From Rubrivivax sp. (lineage in GTDB: Bacteria > Pseudomonadota > Gammaproteobacteria > Burkholderiales > Burkholderiaceae_C): 64,000 nucleotides of DNA. Below the pieces are notes generated by a model. The model was given only the letters and a program-made list of their open reading frames with translations. It did no database searches and was not told where the DNA came from. Both the position numbers and the translations under genes were made by a program. Shown here in pieces: positions 52,289-61,863 of the stretch (position 1 is the first letter of the stretch; the number at the start of each line of letters is the position of its first letter). Location: contig JADJHR010000006.1 of NCBI GenBank assembly GCA_016707445.1, positions 1 to 64,000 of the forward strand, written 5' to 3'.

Positions 52289-52969
52289 TCAGAACGGTTT
52301 CGTGGCGCCCAGGAAGGCGACCGACAGGATGATGATCCAGTACAGGTAGGCGATCAGCTTGCTGCGGCGCAACTCCTTCTCGAGCTTCGCTTCGACCTCG
52401 GCATTCGGACCCTGCGCCAGCACCCGGAACATCACCGTCCAGTCACGCATCACGAAGCGCAGGTACAGGCCGATGCACAGCGCGCCCGAGTACAGCAGGA
52501 TCTTGGCCGAGTACCAGAGCTGGCCGGCGGCGGTGCCGAAGGGCCCGAATCCGAGCAGCGAGCCGATCGAGCAGATCATCAGCGCCGGAATGACGAAGAA
52601 GCGCACCGCCTCATCGATCTTCGTCAGCCGGATGCCGGTGTCGGTGTCGCGGTGGAAAAAGGCCGCCAGGCACAGCCCCCACCACGACAGCGCCAGCACC
52701 CACATGCCCGTCAACCAGGCGCCGCCCAGCGGCTGCACGCGCCAGAAGAAGCCCATGTGCAGGCCCAGCGGCAGCAGCAGGATGATGCCCGAGCGGGCCA
52801 GGATGTCGATGCGATAGGCGGTCTGCATGTGACGCCTGCGCTCTTCCATCGACAACTTGCGGTCGACGACGTAGGTCGAGGAATTGAACACGCCCCATTC
52901 ACCGCCCAACCAATAGACCATGCAGACGATGTGAAGCCAGCGCAGCACCGGCAGAGTCGTAATTTCCAT
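52289..52969 (-). CDS. DUF2269/CopD-like integral membrane protein
   Basis: 226 residues with about six membrane helices. The first opens with R-W-L-H-I-V-C-M-V-Y-W-L-G-G-E-W-G, a His/Trp-rich start typical of CopD/DUF2269 proteins; several His residues could bind haem or metal. Its position inside a catabolic run suggests electron transfer or transport coupled to the pathway. AAGAGAC precedes the start. Confidence 0.8.
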   Translation of the reverse strand: MEITTLPVLRWLHIVCMVYWLGGEWGVFNSSTYVVDRKLSMEERRRHMQTAYRIDILARSGIILLLPLGLHMGFFWRVQPLGGAWLTGMWVLALSWWGLCLAAFFHRDTDTGIRLTKIDEAVRFFVIPALMICSIGSLLGFGPFGTAAGQLWYSAKILLYSGALCIGLYLRFVMRDWTVMFRVLAQGPNAEVEAKLEKELRRSKLIAYLYWIIILSVAFLGATKPF

Positions 52970-53052
52970 GTTTCTTGTCTCTTTGAATCAAATCTGGCTG
53001 GGCCACATTGCTTGATCCCCGCCGGGCGGGGGTGGGGGCCGAAGCCTCCGGC

Positions 53053-54054
53053 TCAATGCTCGTGGTCGTGACCCTGACCGTCGCCGTGGTGGTGATGGCC
53101 GCCCTCGCCATGGCTGTGCGTGAAGGCCTGCTTGGGGTCGGGTTCGCGCGACGCGTACGAGCCGCCCATGCGCGGCATGGTCTGCTCGAAGTCCTCGGGC
53201 CCGTGCGGATGGTTGTGGCTGTTGCTGACCATCCACTGGTAGAGCTGGGGGTCGCGCTGCGACAGCCTTGCAGCGGCACGCTGCTGGTTCTCGTCGACCG
53301 TGGCCCAGGGGTTGTAGTGGAAGTGGTTGAAGAGCTTGGAGTCGACCCGGCCCAGCGCCACGCAGCCCAGTTCGCTGGCGAACGCACCGTGGCTGATGTA
53401 GGCCGGGCGCCAGAAGTAGCCGCCGGTGGGCACGGTGCCGAACTGCATCATCCACGAGTCGCCCCACAGGTGGTAGGACTCCTCGGCGCAGTCGTGGTAG
53501 GAGATGTTGTCCTGCCAGAAGTGCGGCGTCATGCAGTACAGGAACGTCAACGCATGCGTGCGGTCGTTGAAGTTCAGCAGCTTGATCATGCAGCCCGACG
53601 TCACCGAGGGCTTGGTGATGTTGCCCGCCGCCCACGCCACGTCGTTGTACGAGTCGGTCTGGTGAAAGCGGTCGACGCGGCACAGCGGGTGGTTGGTGTC
53701 CGACTCGACCAGGCTGGGCTCGCCGGTGTTGTACATCATCAGCAGCAGACAGCCCTTGGGCGACGACATCGCAGGCTGCGAATAGCCGGCGGGGAAGAAC
53801 ACGTAATGCCCTCGGCCCACCTTCTTGTTGCCGAGCTGCAGTTCGCCTTCCATCACCAGCACTTCGAGCTCAGACCAGCTGAAGCCCGGCTTCTGGCTGT
53901 AGCCGGCATCGAGCTGCACGGTCATCGTGCACGCGCCGGAGTCGGTGTCCAGGCTGAGCATCTTGTAGTGCATGCCGCTGCCGAAACCCTTCATGGTCAT
54001 CTTCTTGAAGGGGACGTCGCGGTCGCAGAATGGTTCGATATGGGGGCGTGCCAT
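53053..54054 (-). CDS. Bicupin-domain protein with histidine-rich tail
   Basis: 333 residues. Two cupin halves: the first around F-S-W-S-E-L-E-V-L-V-M-E-G, the second with Y-H-D-C-A-E-E-S-Y-H-L and Y-I-S-H-G-A-F. The last 25 residues are mainly His, Gly and Asp/Glu and would bind metal. Probably an iron or manganese dioxygenase/isomerase; the tail may store or deliver metal to the sites. It is a distant paralogue of the bicupin at 5317-6216, sharing H-x-C-x-E-E-x-Y. GGAG lies upstream of the start. Confidence 0.83.
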   Translation of the reverse strand: MARPHIEPFCDRDVPFKKMTMKGFGSGMHYKMLSLDTDSGACTMTVQLDAGYSQKPGFSWSELEVLVMEGELQLGNKKVGRGHYVFFPAGYSQPAMSSPKGCLLLMMYNTGEPSLVESDTNHPLCRVDRFHQTDSYNDVAWAAGNITKPSVTSGCMIKLLNFNDRTHALTFLYCMTPHFWQDNISYHDCAEESYHLWGDSWMMQFGTVPTGGYFWRPAYISHGAFASELGCVALGRVDSKLFNHFHYNPWATVDENQQRAAARLSQRDPQLYQWMVSNSHNHPHGPEDFEQTMPRMGGSYASREPDPKQAFTHSHGEGGHHHHGDGQGHDHEH

Positions 54055-54091
54055 GATGGAATCTCCAGGTGGATGCGGGCTGTGCGAAAGG

Positions 54092-54358
54092 TCAGTACAC
54101 GACCTTGTGCGGGCCTTCGGGCCGGATCGGGATGTCGGCCAGCGGGATCTTCACGCGCATGTCACCGTCGACGTTGAAGCCGCGCTCCTGGATGCGCTGC
54201 AGGAATTCGGCGTACCAGATGTCGCGCTGCGGGCTCATCTCGTCCATCGCCTTCACGATGGCGTTGTAGCGCAGCTGCTGCTCGCCGATTTCGGCCTTCA
54301 GCCATTGCGCCTGCTCGGCGCTGCGCTCGTGAGGAATGAAGAGGTTGTGAAACGTCAT
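54092..54358 (-). CDS. Small hypothetical protein of the catabolic cluster
   Basis: 88 residues, soluble, helical N-terminal half (E-R-S-A-E-Q-A-Q-W-L-K-A-E) and a short C-terminal strand region ending in I-R-P-E-G-P-H-K-V-V-Y. A good AGGAGTCAGGA site precedes it, so it is translated. No known motif. It lies 37 bases before the bicupin and could be a small subunit or chaperone of it. Confidence 0.78.
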   Translation of the reverse strand: MTFHNLFIPHERSAEQAQWLKAEIGEQQLRYNAIVKAMDEMSPQRDIWYAEFLQRIQERGFNVDGDMRVKIPLADIPIRPEGPHKVVY

Positions 54359-54418
54359 GTTCCTGACTCCTTGGGGTTGGGGTTCGACAACGGCAGCGCC
54401 GGTGTCAGCCGGGTTGAC

Positions 54419-56014
54419 TCAGATCTGGCGGGCCTGGTCTTTCCAGTAAGGTTCGCGCAATTGCCGGTGCAGCACTTTGCCCGTGGCATTGCGGGGCAGC
54501 GTCTGCACGAAGTCGATGGTCTTGGGTTTCTTGTAGCCCGCGATGCGTCCGTCGCACCAGTGGATGAGCTCGGCCGCCGTGGCGCTGTGCCCGGGGCGCA
54601 GCACGACCACCGCCTTGATCGCCTCGCCCCACTCGACCGACGGCACGCCGATGACGGCAACCTCGTAGACCGCGGGGTGCTGCTGCAGCACGCGCTCGAC
54701 CTCGGACGGGTAGACGTTGAAGGCGCCGGTGACGATGAGATCCTTCTTGCGGTCGACCAGGTAGACGTAGCCGTCGTCGTCGATGCGCGCCATGTCGCCG
54801 GTGAACACCCAGCCGTCGCGGATGTTCTCCGCCGTGGCTTCGGGGTTGCCCCAGAAGCCGGCGATGTTGGCTTCGGTGCGCACGCCGATCTCGCCCACCG
54901 TACCGGGCGGCAGCGGCTGGCCCTGCTCGTCGAACACCATCACTTCCACCGCCACCTGCGGCTTGCCGCAGGACAGCAGCCGATGCGCGAACGCCGGATC
55001 GTTGAGCGCCTGTTCATGGTCGGCGGGTTCGAGCACGGTGCCGGCGGTGCCGGTCTCGGTGGATGCAAAGGTCTGGCGGAAGCGGCAGCGCGGCAGCTTG
55101 CGCCGCGCCTCCATCAGCACCGGCACCGGAATCGGCGAGCCGCCGTACAGGATGGTGTCGAGCGCGCTCAGGTCGTAGCGGTCGAAGTCCTCACGGGCCA
55201 GCAGGCGCTGGATGGTCGTCGGCACCAGGTTGGTGAAGGTGATGCGTTCGCGCTCGAGCGTGGCCAGTGCCTGCTCGGCGTCGAAGTTGACGATCACACT
55301 GGTCGAGCCCACGTACAGCGCGCAGTAGATGCCTGCCGTGCCCGCCGCCGAGTACAGCGGAGAGGGCAGCATGACGCGGTGCGTGCCGCGGCTGCCGATG
55401 GCATGCACGTGCACGAACATGCCCAGCAGCGTGCTGCCATGGGTGTAGGTGGCGCCCTTGGGAAACCCGGTCGTGCCGCTGGTGTACAGCAGCATCGACG
55501 GCTCATCGTGCCGCAGCGGCTGGTCCAGATCGGGCTCGGCGTCGCTGCTGCTTTGCAGCAGCGACTCGCAGTCGATGACCGCCGGGTCGCCGGCATCGAT
55601 GCCGATCAGCAGGGTGCAGCCGGGAACGTCGGCCAGCGCCTGGCGAGCGGCCACCAGTTCGGGCCTGGCCACGATCAGCGCGCTGGCGCCGGCGTTGTTC
55701 AGGATGTAGGCCACCTCGGGCGGCGACAGCCGGTTGTTCACCGTGACCGTGATCGCACCGAGCTTGGCCAGCGCGAACGAGGCCTCCACCCACTGGTGGC
55801 TGTTGCGCGCAAAGATGCCGACGCGGTCGCCACGCTTGACGCCGAGCCCGCGCAGACCGTTGGCAAAACGGCAGCAACGCGCGTTGACCTCGCGCCAGGT
55901 GAGCCGGGTGTCCTCGAACACCAGCCCGAGCTTGTTGCCAGACACCTGCGCGTTGCGGCGCAACAGGTCGCCCACACCCGACAGGCCACCGAAGATGCCC
56001 ACTGCCGTGCTCAC
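54419..56014 (-). CDS. AMP-dependent acyl-CoA synthetase/ligase
   Basis: 531-residue ligase that activates a carboxylic acid as its CoA thioester. It shows the P-loop-like Y-T-S-G-T-T-G-F-P-K-G, the Y-G-G-S-P region, T-G-D-M-A-R-I-D-D-D-G, the hinge D-R-K-K-D-L-I-V-T-G, and the C-terminal Lys in P-R-N-A-T-G-K-V. Substrate unknown, perhaps an aromatic or short dicarboxylic acid from the pathway. It starts at GTG 56014 with GAGGA upstream. Confidence 0.93.
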   Translation of the reverse strand: MSTAVGIFGGLSGVGDLLRRNAQVSGNKLGLVFEDTRLTWREVNARCCRFANGLRGLGVKRGDRVGIFARNSHQWVEASFALAKLGAITVTVNNRLSPPEVAYILNNAGASALIVARPELVAARQALADVPGCTLLIGIDAGDPAVIDCESLLQSSSDAEPDLDQPLRHDEPSMLLYTSGTTGFPKGATYTHGSTLLGMFVHVHAIGSRGTHRVMLPSPLYSAAGTAGIYCALYVGSTSVIVNFDAEQALATLERERITFTNLVPTTIQRLLAREDFDRYDLSALDTILYGGSPIPVPVLMEARRKLPRCRFRQTFASTETGTAGTVLEPADHEQALNDPAFAHRLLSCGKPQVAVEVMVFDEQGQPLPPGTVGEIGVRTEANIAGFWGNPEATAENIRDGWVFTGDMARIDDDGYVYLVDRKKDLIVTGAFNVYPSEVERVLQQHPAVYEVAVIGVPSVEWGEAIKAVVVLRPGHSATAAELIHWCDGRIAGYKKPKTIDFVQTLPRNATGKVLHRQLREPYWKDQARQI

Positions 56015-56049
56015 GGTCGAATCCTCGTCATCATGGCGCCCATGCCTGC

Positions 56050-57249
56050 CTACTGGACCGCACGATCGAGCCGCAGGGCCGCGATGCGCGTGTCGTCGTA
56101 GCCCAGGGTCTGCCGCAGCACGGCTTCGGTGTGCTCACCCAGCTTGGGCGGCGGCGTGACCTTGCCTGCCGTGTCGCCCGAGAACTTGACCGGATTGCCC
56201 GGCATGCGGACGGTTTCGCCGTTGTGCAGCGGCACGTCGATCACCATGTCGCGTGCCAGCACCTGCGGATCGGACAGCGCCTGCGCGAAGTCGTTGACCG
56301 GTGCACAGGGGATGCGCGCCTCGCGCAGTCGCGCCAGCCAGTGCTGCGCCGTGCCCTTGAGCATCTCGTCCTGCACGATGGCGTCGATGCGCTCGCGATC
56401 TGCCAGGCGCGCGGGTTGCTCCAGGTAGGCCTCGCCGTTCAGCTCCTCGCGGCCCAGCATGTCGCGGAACTTGACGAAGAAGGCGTCGCCGATGCAGGCG
56501 ACGATGATGTGGCCCGTCTGCGTGCGGTAGGTGTTGTAGGGCACGTGCACGAAGTGGCTGTTGCCGATGCGCTCGGGCACCTCGCCCGACATCAGGTGCA
56601 TCGTGGCCATGTAGTTCAGCAGCGAGATCTGCACGTCGAGCATCGAGACGTCGACATGCCGCCCGCGGCCCGAGGTCGCGCGTTCGGTCAGCGCGGCCAG
56701 CACGCCGATGACGCCGAACACACCGCCGCCCAGGTCGCCGATGGGGATGCCCGAACGCACCGGGTCGCGGTCGGCAAAGCCCGTGATCGACATGCCGCCG
56801 CCCATGCCCTGCACCACCTGGTCGAAGGCCGGTCGATCGGGTTCGGGCCCGGTCTCGCCGAAGCCCGACACCGAGCAGGTGACGATGCGCGGGTTGATGG
56901 CGGCCAGCGTGTCGTGGTCGATCTTCAGGCGCCGCGTGACCCCGTAGCCGAAGTTGTCGAACACCACGTCGGCCCGGCGCACGAGGTCGTAGAACACCTC
57001 GAGCCCGGTCTCGGACTTGAGGTCAATGCAGACGCTTTCCTTGCCCCGGTTGAGGGTCAGAAAGTATGCACCCATGCCTTGCCGCGAGAACTCGGCACTG
57101 CCGGACAACAAGGCGCGTGTTCCTTCACCGTGTTGCAAAGGTTCCACCTTGATCGTGCGTGCGCCCAGATCGGTAAGGATCATGGCGCCATAGGGCCCTG
57201 ACAGCATGTGCGTCAGGTCCAACATCAGAATTCCCTGGAGTGGCTTCAT
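56050..57249 (-). CDS. CoA transferase family III (CaiB/BaiF)
   Basis: 399-residue CoA transferase. It has the opening L-M-L-D-L-T-H-M-L-S-G-P-Y, L-N-R-G-K-E-S-V and D-V-V-F-D-N-F characteristic of the family, and the catalytic Asp near D-V-S-M-L-D-V. It moves CoA from one acid to another without ATP. Having both this and an AMP-dependent ligase suggests two acid intermediates or alternative activation routes. It lies 35 bases before the ligase gene. Confidence 0.93.
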   Translation of the reverse strand: MKPLQGILMLDLTHMLSGPYGAMILTDLGARTIKVEPLQHGEGTRALLSGSAEFSRQGMGAYFLTLNRGKESVCIDLKSETGLEVFYDLVRRADVVFDNFGYGVTRRLKIDHDTLAAINPRIVTCSVSGFGETGPEPDRPAFDQVVQGMGGGMSITGFADRDPVRSGIPIGDLGGGVFGVIGVLAALTERATSGRGRHVDVSMLDVQISLLNYMATMHLMSGEVPERIGNSHFVHVPYNTYRTQTGHIIVACIGDAFFVKFRDMLGREELNGEAYLEQPARLADRERIDAIVQDEMLKGTAQHWLARLREARIPCAPVNDFAQALSDPQVLARDMVIDVPLHNGETVRMPGNPVKFSGDTAGKVTPPPKLGEHTEAVLRQTLGYDDTRIAALRLDRAVQ

Positions 57250-57387
57250 CTTCTTGGCTTTGCGACCGTTTCAGCCGATGTACGGCTCCAGGGGGTTAGC
57301 AAGTTGCCTGCCAGCGCTGCGATCGGTTCGACTGGGCACCGTCAGGGGCAGACTCTTGGCGCGCCGATGGCGGCCGGATGAAACCGA

Positions 57388-58056
57388 TCAAGGCCGGTCG
57401 GCATGCAGTGCATTGCGCTTGATGTCCTGCAGGGCCTGCTCGATCGTCACGACCTCGGCGTACTTGGCCTGCAGGTCGAACAGGTTCGCCTCTTGCGGGC
57501 GTGGGTCACGTTCGCCGCAGGCCTCACGCACGACATACGGCGTGAACCCGCTCTGCAGCGCGTCCAGCGCGGTAGCGCGCACGCAGCCCGAGGTGGAAAA
57601 CCCGGTGATGACCACGGTGTCGATGCCGCCGGCCCTGAGCGTGGACGCCAGCGAAGTGCCGAAGAAGGCCGAGGCGTATTGCTTGGTGACGACGGTTTCG
57701 GTCGGCAGCGGTTGCAGCCCGGGCACGAAGGCACCCAGCGGCGAGCCGCTGACAAAACAGCGCAAGGCCGGCACCTTCTTGAAGAACAGGCCGCCGTCGC
57801 GACCCTGAGCGTCGTAGACCACGCACGTGAAGATCACCGGCACACCTGCCGCACGCGCCGCCGCCAGCAGGCGCCGGTTGGGCTCGAGCGCATCGACGAA
57901 GCCTGGCGCGAACAGCGGGCTGCCGGGCTCGACATACGCGGCCACCACGTCCACCACCAGCAGCGCAGGATGGCGGCCGAAGGGCAGCTTGCCAGCAAAA
58001 CCGGCCTGCGCGTAGTCGGCCTGCAGGTCGACCGGATCAGAGGGGCTGGTGGTCAT
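57388..58056 (-). CDS. Isochorismatase-fold cysteine hydrolase 2
   Basis: 222 residues, same fold as the hydrolase at 50863-51540 but clearly different in sequence. Asp in L-L-V-V-D-V-V, Lys in V-V-T-K-Q-Y-A-S-A-F, Cys in T-S-G-C-V-R-A-T-A-L. The G-K-L-P-F-G and F-F-G-T-S-L surroundings resemble maleamate or N-carbamoylsarcosine amidases. ATG 58056 is taken; the longer in-frame extension is non-coding. 138 bases separate it from the CoA transferase, without a clear signal. Confidence 0.9.
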   Translation of the reverse strand: MTTSPSDPVDLQADYAQAGFAGKLPFGRHPALLVVDVVAAYVEPGSPLFAPGFVDALEPNRRLLAAARAAGVPVIFTCVVYDAQGRDGGLFFKKVPALRCFVSGSPLGAFVPGLQPLPTETVVTKQYASAFFGTSLASTLRAGGIDTVVITGFSTSGCVRATALDALQSGFTPYVVREACGERDPRPQEANLFDLQAKYAEVVTIEQALQDIKRNALHADRP

Positions 58057-58136
58057 GATGCGAGGTGGAACATCGGGTTGCAGCACCGGCTGCGCGCTTG
58101 GGCACCGGCTGAAACAAGCGCAGCGGAAAGTTCGGA

Positions 58137-59414
58137 CTAACGCTCGTAGCGCTGATACCGACCCAGGAACAGCAGCGAGATCGCACCGGCCATCAGCAGC
58201 GCGGCCGAGGTGCCGAGCACCGGACCGTAACTGCCGGTCTTGTCGAACACCTTGCCGAAAACCACCGGGCCGATGCCGGCACCCAGCGCGAAGAAACCAT
58301 ACAGCGACCCGTAGATCGCGCTGTAGCCCTTCATGCCGAAGTAGCGCGCGACCAGGAAGGCCATCAGGTCGTACTCGACCCCGGCAGCAAAACCGATCAG
58401 AAAGATCGCCGCACCGGCCGCCGGCACGGTCATGCCGCCGTCCGCCATCAACCAGCACGACACCGCGGGCAGGCTCAGCATCACGAAGGCCACGCCAGGA
58501 GCCCAGAAGCGGTCGATCAGCCAGCCGCCGACGATGCGCCCGGCGATCACCGACAGGCCGATCAGCGCCACCAGGCTGACCGTGTCCTCACGCGTGAAGC
58601 CGGCCACCTTGAGAATGTTCTCCATATTCGGGATCGGGCCGCCGACGCCAAAGGAGACGCAGACGAAGGCGAAGGCCAGCACCCAGTAGCGCCACGACTT
58701 GAGCGCCTGGCCCAGCGTCATGCCCGGCGTGGCCAGCGTGCGCGCGGCAGATGCCCGGCGACGCTCATCGGCCGTGTCCGACTTGGCGCCCAGGTCGTGA
58801 AAGGCGAAGAAGGCAATCGGGAAGGCCAGCACCAGCGGCAGCATGCCGATCACGACGTAGGCGGTGCGCCAGCCGTAGGCCAGGATCAACCAGGCGGTAA
58901 AGGGTTTGATCAGGAAGCCGAAGATGCCCGTGCCGAGCAGCGAGAAGCCCAGCGCCAGACCCTTGCGGGTGTCGAAGTGGTTGTTCACGGCCCGTGTCCA
59001 CGTCACCGGCAGCGTGCCGGCGCCCACCAATGCCATCACGCCCCAGTTGATGTAGAAAAGCACGATCGAGCCATTGCTCAGCGAGAAGGCCATGAACGAC
59101 AGCGCGAACAGCACGACCGAGATCAGCGCCACGCGACGCACGCCAAAGCGGTCACCGAGATAGCCGACCACGGTGCTGGCGACCAGAACCCCCAGGGTCA
59201 TGATCATCAGGCCGATCATGATGGCGCCGAACTCCCAGCCGAAGGCCTTGTTCAGTTCGGGTGCCAACATGCCGATGGTGTAGAACGGCACCGGCGACAA
59301 GCCCAGCCCGATGCCAAACATCGACGCCACCACGACGGGCCAACCGCGTCTGAATTCGCTGTACCCGGCCGCCTTGTGCGTGCTGACGTTCAGCGCTTCT
59401 GCAGTGTCGCTCAT
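58137..59414 (-). CDS. MFS transporter (oxalate/formate or aromatic acid type)
   Basis: 425-residue permease with twelve helices. The cytoplasmic loop motif G-Y-L-G-D-R-F-G-V-R-R follows helix 2. The pattern is that of the anion-type MFS branch used for carboxylates. It probably brings the pathway substrate across the inner membrane, following outer-membrane entry through the TonB receptor encoded 47 bases upstream. Confidence 0.92.
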   Translation of the reverse strand: MSDTAEALNVSTHKAAGYSEFRRGWPVVVASMFGIGLGLSPVPFYTIGMLAPELNKAFGWEFGAIMIGLMIMTLGVLVASTVVGYLGDRFGVRRVALISVVLFALSFMAFSLSNGSIVLFYINWGVMALVGAGTLPVTWTRAVNNHFDTRKGLALGFSLLGTGIFGFLIKPFTAWLILAYGWRTAYVVIGMLPLVLAFPIAFFAFHDLGAKSDTADERRRASAARTLATPGMTLGQALKSWRYWVLAFAFVCVSFGVGGPIPNMENILKVAGFTREDTVSLVALIGLSVIAGRIVGGWLIDRFWAPGVAFVMLSLPAVSCWLMADGGMTVPAAGAAIFLIGFAAGVEYDLMAFLVARYFGMKGYSAIYGSLYGFFALGAGIGPVVFGKVFDKTGSYGPVLGTSAALLMAGAISLLFLGRYQRYER

Positions 59415-59461
59415 CGTTGTTCCGTTCGTTGTTGCGCTTCGATCAAGGGGTGCCGCGCGCA

Positions 59462-61645
59462 TCACCAGAACTTGTATCGCAGGTCCAGGCCGTAGGTGCG
59501 CGGAAGATTGAGGTAGACGTCGGCCACGCCGATGCCGGCGATGTCGAAGCCACCGGTCACGTAGCGCTTGTCGGTGATGTTCTTGGCCCACAGCGCCAGT
59601 GTCCACTTGCCGCCTGCAGCTTCGAAGGCCGCACGCGCATCGACGAGCGTGTAGGCCTTGGTCATGATGATCGGTGAGTTCGACAGCGTCTGCTCATGGT
59701 CACCGACGTAGCGCAGCTGTGCGCCCAGCTGCAGGTTGCCGCCGGCCAGCGGCATGCGGTAGTTCGTATTCAGGCCATATTGCAGCTTGGGTGCCTGCTT
59801 GAGCTTCTTGCCGTCGAAGGTTGCCGCGTTGGCCGCGCTGTACTTGCTGTACTTGGCGTCCAGCGTGCCCAGGTTCAGGCCCGCCTGCCAGGCCTTGTTG
59901 ATCTGCAGGTTGGACTCGATCTCCACGCCCTGGATCTTGGCGCTGGCCGCGTTGAACAGGGCCAAAGCACCCAAGTTGTTGAAGGCCGTGAGCTGCAGGT
60001 CGCGGTAGTCGTTGTGGAAGTAGTTGGCGTTCAGCCGCAGCATGCCGCCCAACAGCGTGGCCTTGAAGCCCGCCTCGTAGGTAAGCAGGGTTTCGGGTTC
60101 GAGCGTCAGCAGCGCCGCCGCAGCCGACGTGGCGCGCCCGTTGAAGCCACCGCTCTTGAAACCGGTGGTGGCCGAGGCATAGAGCAGCCAGTCGGGGTTG
60201 ATCTGCGCGTCGACGCCGAGCTTCCAGTCGAAGCGGTTCCAGGATTTCTTGGTCTGAAAGTCGAAGTTCGGCATGCCGTTGGCCTTGAGCGCGGCAATCG
60301 AGAAATCCTTCGACTCGTGGCTGTAGCGCAGACCCGCGGTGGCCTTCCAGACCGGGTTGAAGCGCCAGTCGGCCTGCCCGTAAAGCGCGGCCGCATCGGT
60401 GGTCTGGGCCACGGTGTTGAGTCCGCCGGTGACGAAGTTGTCCTGGCGCGTGGGCTGCCGGTTCTTCTCTTTGAACAGGAACAGCCCCGCCGTCCAGCTC
60501 AGCGGCCCCTTTCTGTTGGACACCAGCTGCGTTTCGTAGCTGCCCTGCTTTTGCGCCTGGTCCTGGTACAGGTGGAAGCGCTTCTGTGCCGTGCCATCCA
60601 CGTCGGCGTACAGCTCGTTGTTCATCTCCCGGTAGGTCAGCGCATGGCGCCACTCGAAGGCGCCCATGTCGGTCGCGGTGGAGAAGCTGACACCGGTCTG
60701 GTCGAGATCGTTGATGCCGCTGACCAGGTCGGTCTCGATCGTGTACAGGTTGCTGTCCGGGTTGTTCACGGGCCGGCCGTACTTGGCCGCCAGCGCCGGG
60801 TCGATCGCGCCTGACGCATAGGTCGGGCCGCTGGTCTGGCGCAAGGTGTCGATGCTCAGGCGCGCACTGGTGCTGCGCGAAAGGTCAAAGGCAAAACCGA
60901 CACGCGCGCCAACCAGCTGTTCGTCGTTGACATCGCGACCATTGCTCACGTCACGCAGATAGCCGTCGCGCGACTTCGACATCAGCCCGAAATTGACGGC
61001 CAGGCCTTCGCCGATCCTGCCGCCCCCGTTGACGCTGAGGTCCAGCCGACCCAGGTTGCCGGCGCGCGCCTCGACCTCAAGTCGGGATTCGCCGCTGGGC
61101 TTCTTCGTCACGTAGCGAATCGCGCCCCCGGTGGCGTTGCGGCCATACAGCGTGCCTTGCGGACCGCGCAGCACCTCGACACGCTGCAGGTCGAACATGT
61201 CGAACAGGGCACCGGTCTGGCGTGCCACGTACATGTCGTCGATGTAGATCGCCACCGACGGATCGGTGGTGAACAGCGAATCATCGGTGCCGACGCCACG
61301 CATGAAGATCTTGGCGCCGCTGGACGTGACGGTGTTCTGTTCGATGGTGATGTTGGGCACCTCGTACTTGAGGTCGTCCATGCGGCGGATCTGCTTGAAC
61401 TCCAGCTCCTTCGCGCTGAGTGCGGTCACGGCCACGGGAACCTTCTGCAACTGCTCGTTGCGGCGCTGGGCGGTGATCACGACCACGTTGTCCGAGGCCT
61501 CTTCAGCCGCCGCGGCGGCGGACGCTGCGGCCGCCGGTGCAGTCACACCCTGCGCCTGCGCGCACACCCCCCAGATCGCGAGCGTCGCGGCCAGACAAAC
61601 CGGGTGCAGCCGCGGGGCAGCCATCGATTGACGTGTAGGTTTCAT
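59462..61645 (-). CDS. TonB-dependent outer-membrane receptor
   Basis: 727 residues: a signal peptide (about 1-32, ending A-Q-A-Q), Ala-rich segment, plug domain with V-V-V-I-T-A-Q-R-R-N-E and R-G-V-G-T-D near its core, L-R-G-P-Q-G-T-L-Y-G-R-N-A-T-G-G-A, then the beta barrel ending L-D-L-R-Y-K-F-W with the terminal aromatic. The layout is that of FecA-like receptors often paired with aromatic or nitrogen-compound catabolism. Its presence argues that the substrate is too large or dilute for porins. Confidence 0.94.
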   Translation of the reverse strand: MKPTRQSMAAPRLHPVCLAATLAIWGVCAQAQGVTAPAAAASAAAAAEEASDNVVVITAQRRNEQLQKVPVAVTALSAKELEFKQIRRMDDLKYEVPNITIEQNTVTSSGAKIFMRGVGTDDSLFTTDPSVAIYIDDMYVARQTGALFDMFDLQRVEVLRGPQGTLYGRNATGGAIRYVTKKPSGESRLEVEARAGNLGRLDLSVNGGGRIGEGLAVNFGLMSKSRDGYLRDVSNGRDVNDEQLVGARVGFAFDLSRSTSARLSIDTLRQTSGPTYASGAIDPALAAKYGRPVNNPDSNLYTIETDLVSGINDLDQTGVSFSTATDMGAFEWRHALTYREMNNELYADVDGTAQKRFHLYQDQAQKQGSYETQLVSNRKGPLSWTAGLFLFKEKNRQPTRQDNFVTGGLNTVAQTTDAAALYGQADWRFNPVWKATAGLRYSHESKDFSIAALKANGMPNFDFQTKKSWNRFDWKLGVDAQINPDWLLYASATTGFKSGGFNGRATSAAAALLTLEPETLLTYEAGFKATLLGGMLRLNANYFHNDYRDLQLTAFNNLGALALFNAASAKIQGVEIESNLQINKAWQAGLNLGTLDAKYSKYSAANAATFDGKKLKQAPKLQYGLNTNYRMPLAGGNLQLGAQLRYVGDHEQTLSNSPIIMTKAYTLVDARAAFEAAGGKWTLALWAKNITDKRYVTGGFDIAGIGVADVYLNLPRTYGLDLRYKFW

Positions 61646-61840
61646 GGCATCGAACCCTTGTACTTTTGAACGGTGGCTGGCGTGTGACCGGAGCGCTGCG
61701 GCCCGCGGGCGTCGCGACCGCATGCAACACCGCTGCCTCCTGAGCCCCCTGCAACAGTGCAAGGAAACGCCCTGCAAAAAGCCTGCCAGCTCGGCGGCGA
61801 ACACAGCAACACCCACTGAAACACCAGCGCAAAATCGGCG

Positions 61841-61854
61841 CGCTGCGCGCAGCG
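61841..61854 (-). terminator. Hairpin after the aldehyde dehydrogenase gene
   Basis: CGCTGCGCGCAGCG is a 14-base palindrome just downstream of the ALDH stop on the minus strand, followed 5 bases later by ATTTTG. A weak intrinsic terminator or attenuator is plausible, making TonB the start of a new unit. The rest of the 218-base gap (61646-61863) holds no other clear signal. Confidence 0.4.
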
Positions 61855-61863
61855 GTTCGGTGT

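Noticed and set aside
53027..53041. Hairpin CCCCGC-CGG-GCGGGG between the bicupin and the DUF2269-like gene
   Set aside because: A short GC stem without a T-run, common by chance in DNA of this composition; not enough for a terminator call.
57250..57387. Possible promoter region between CoA transferase and hydrolase 2
   Set aside because: No -10/-35 pair, operator-like repeat or ribosome-site oddity could be supported.
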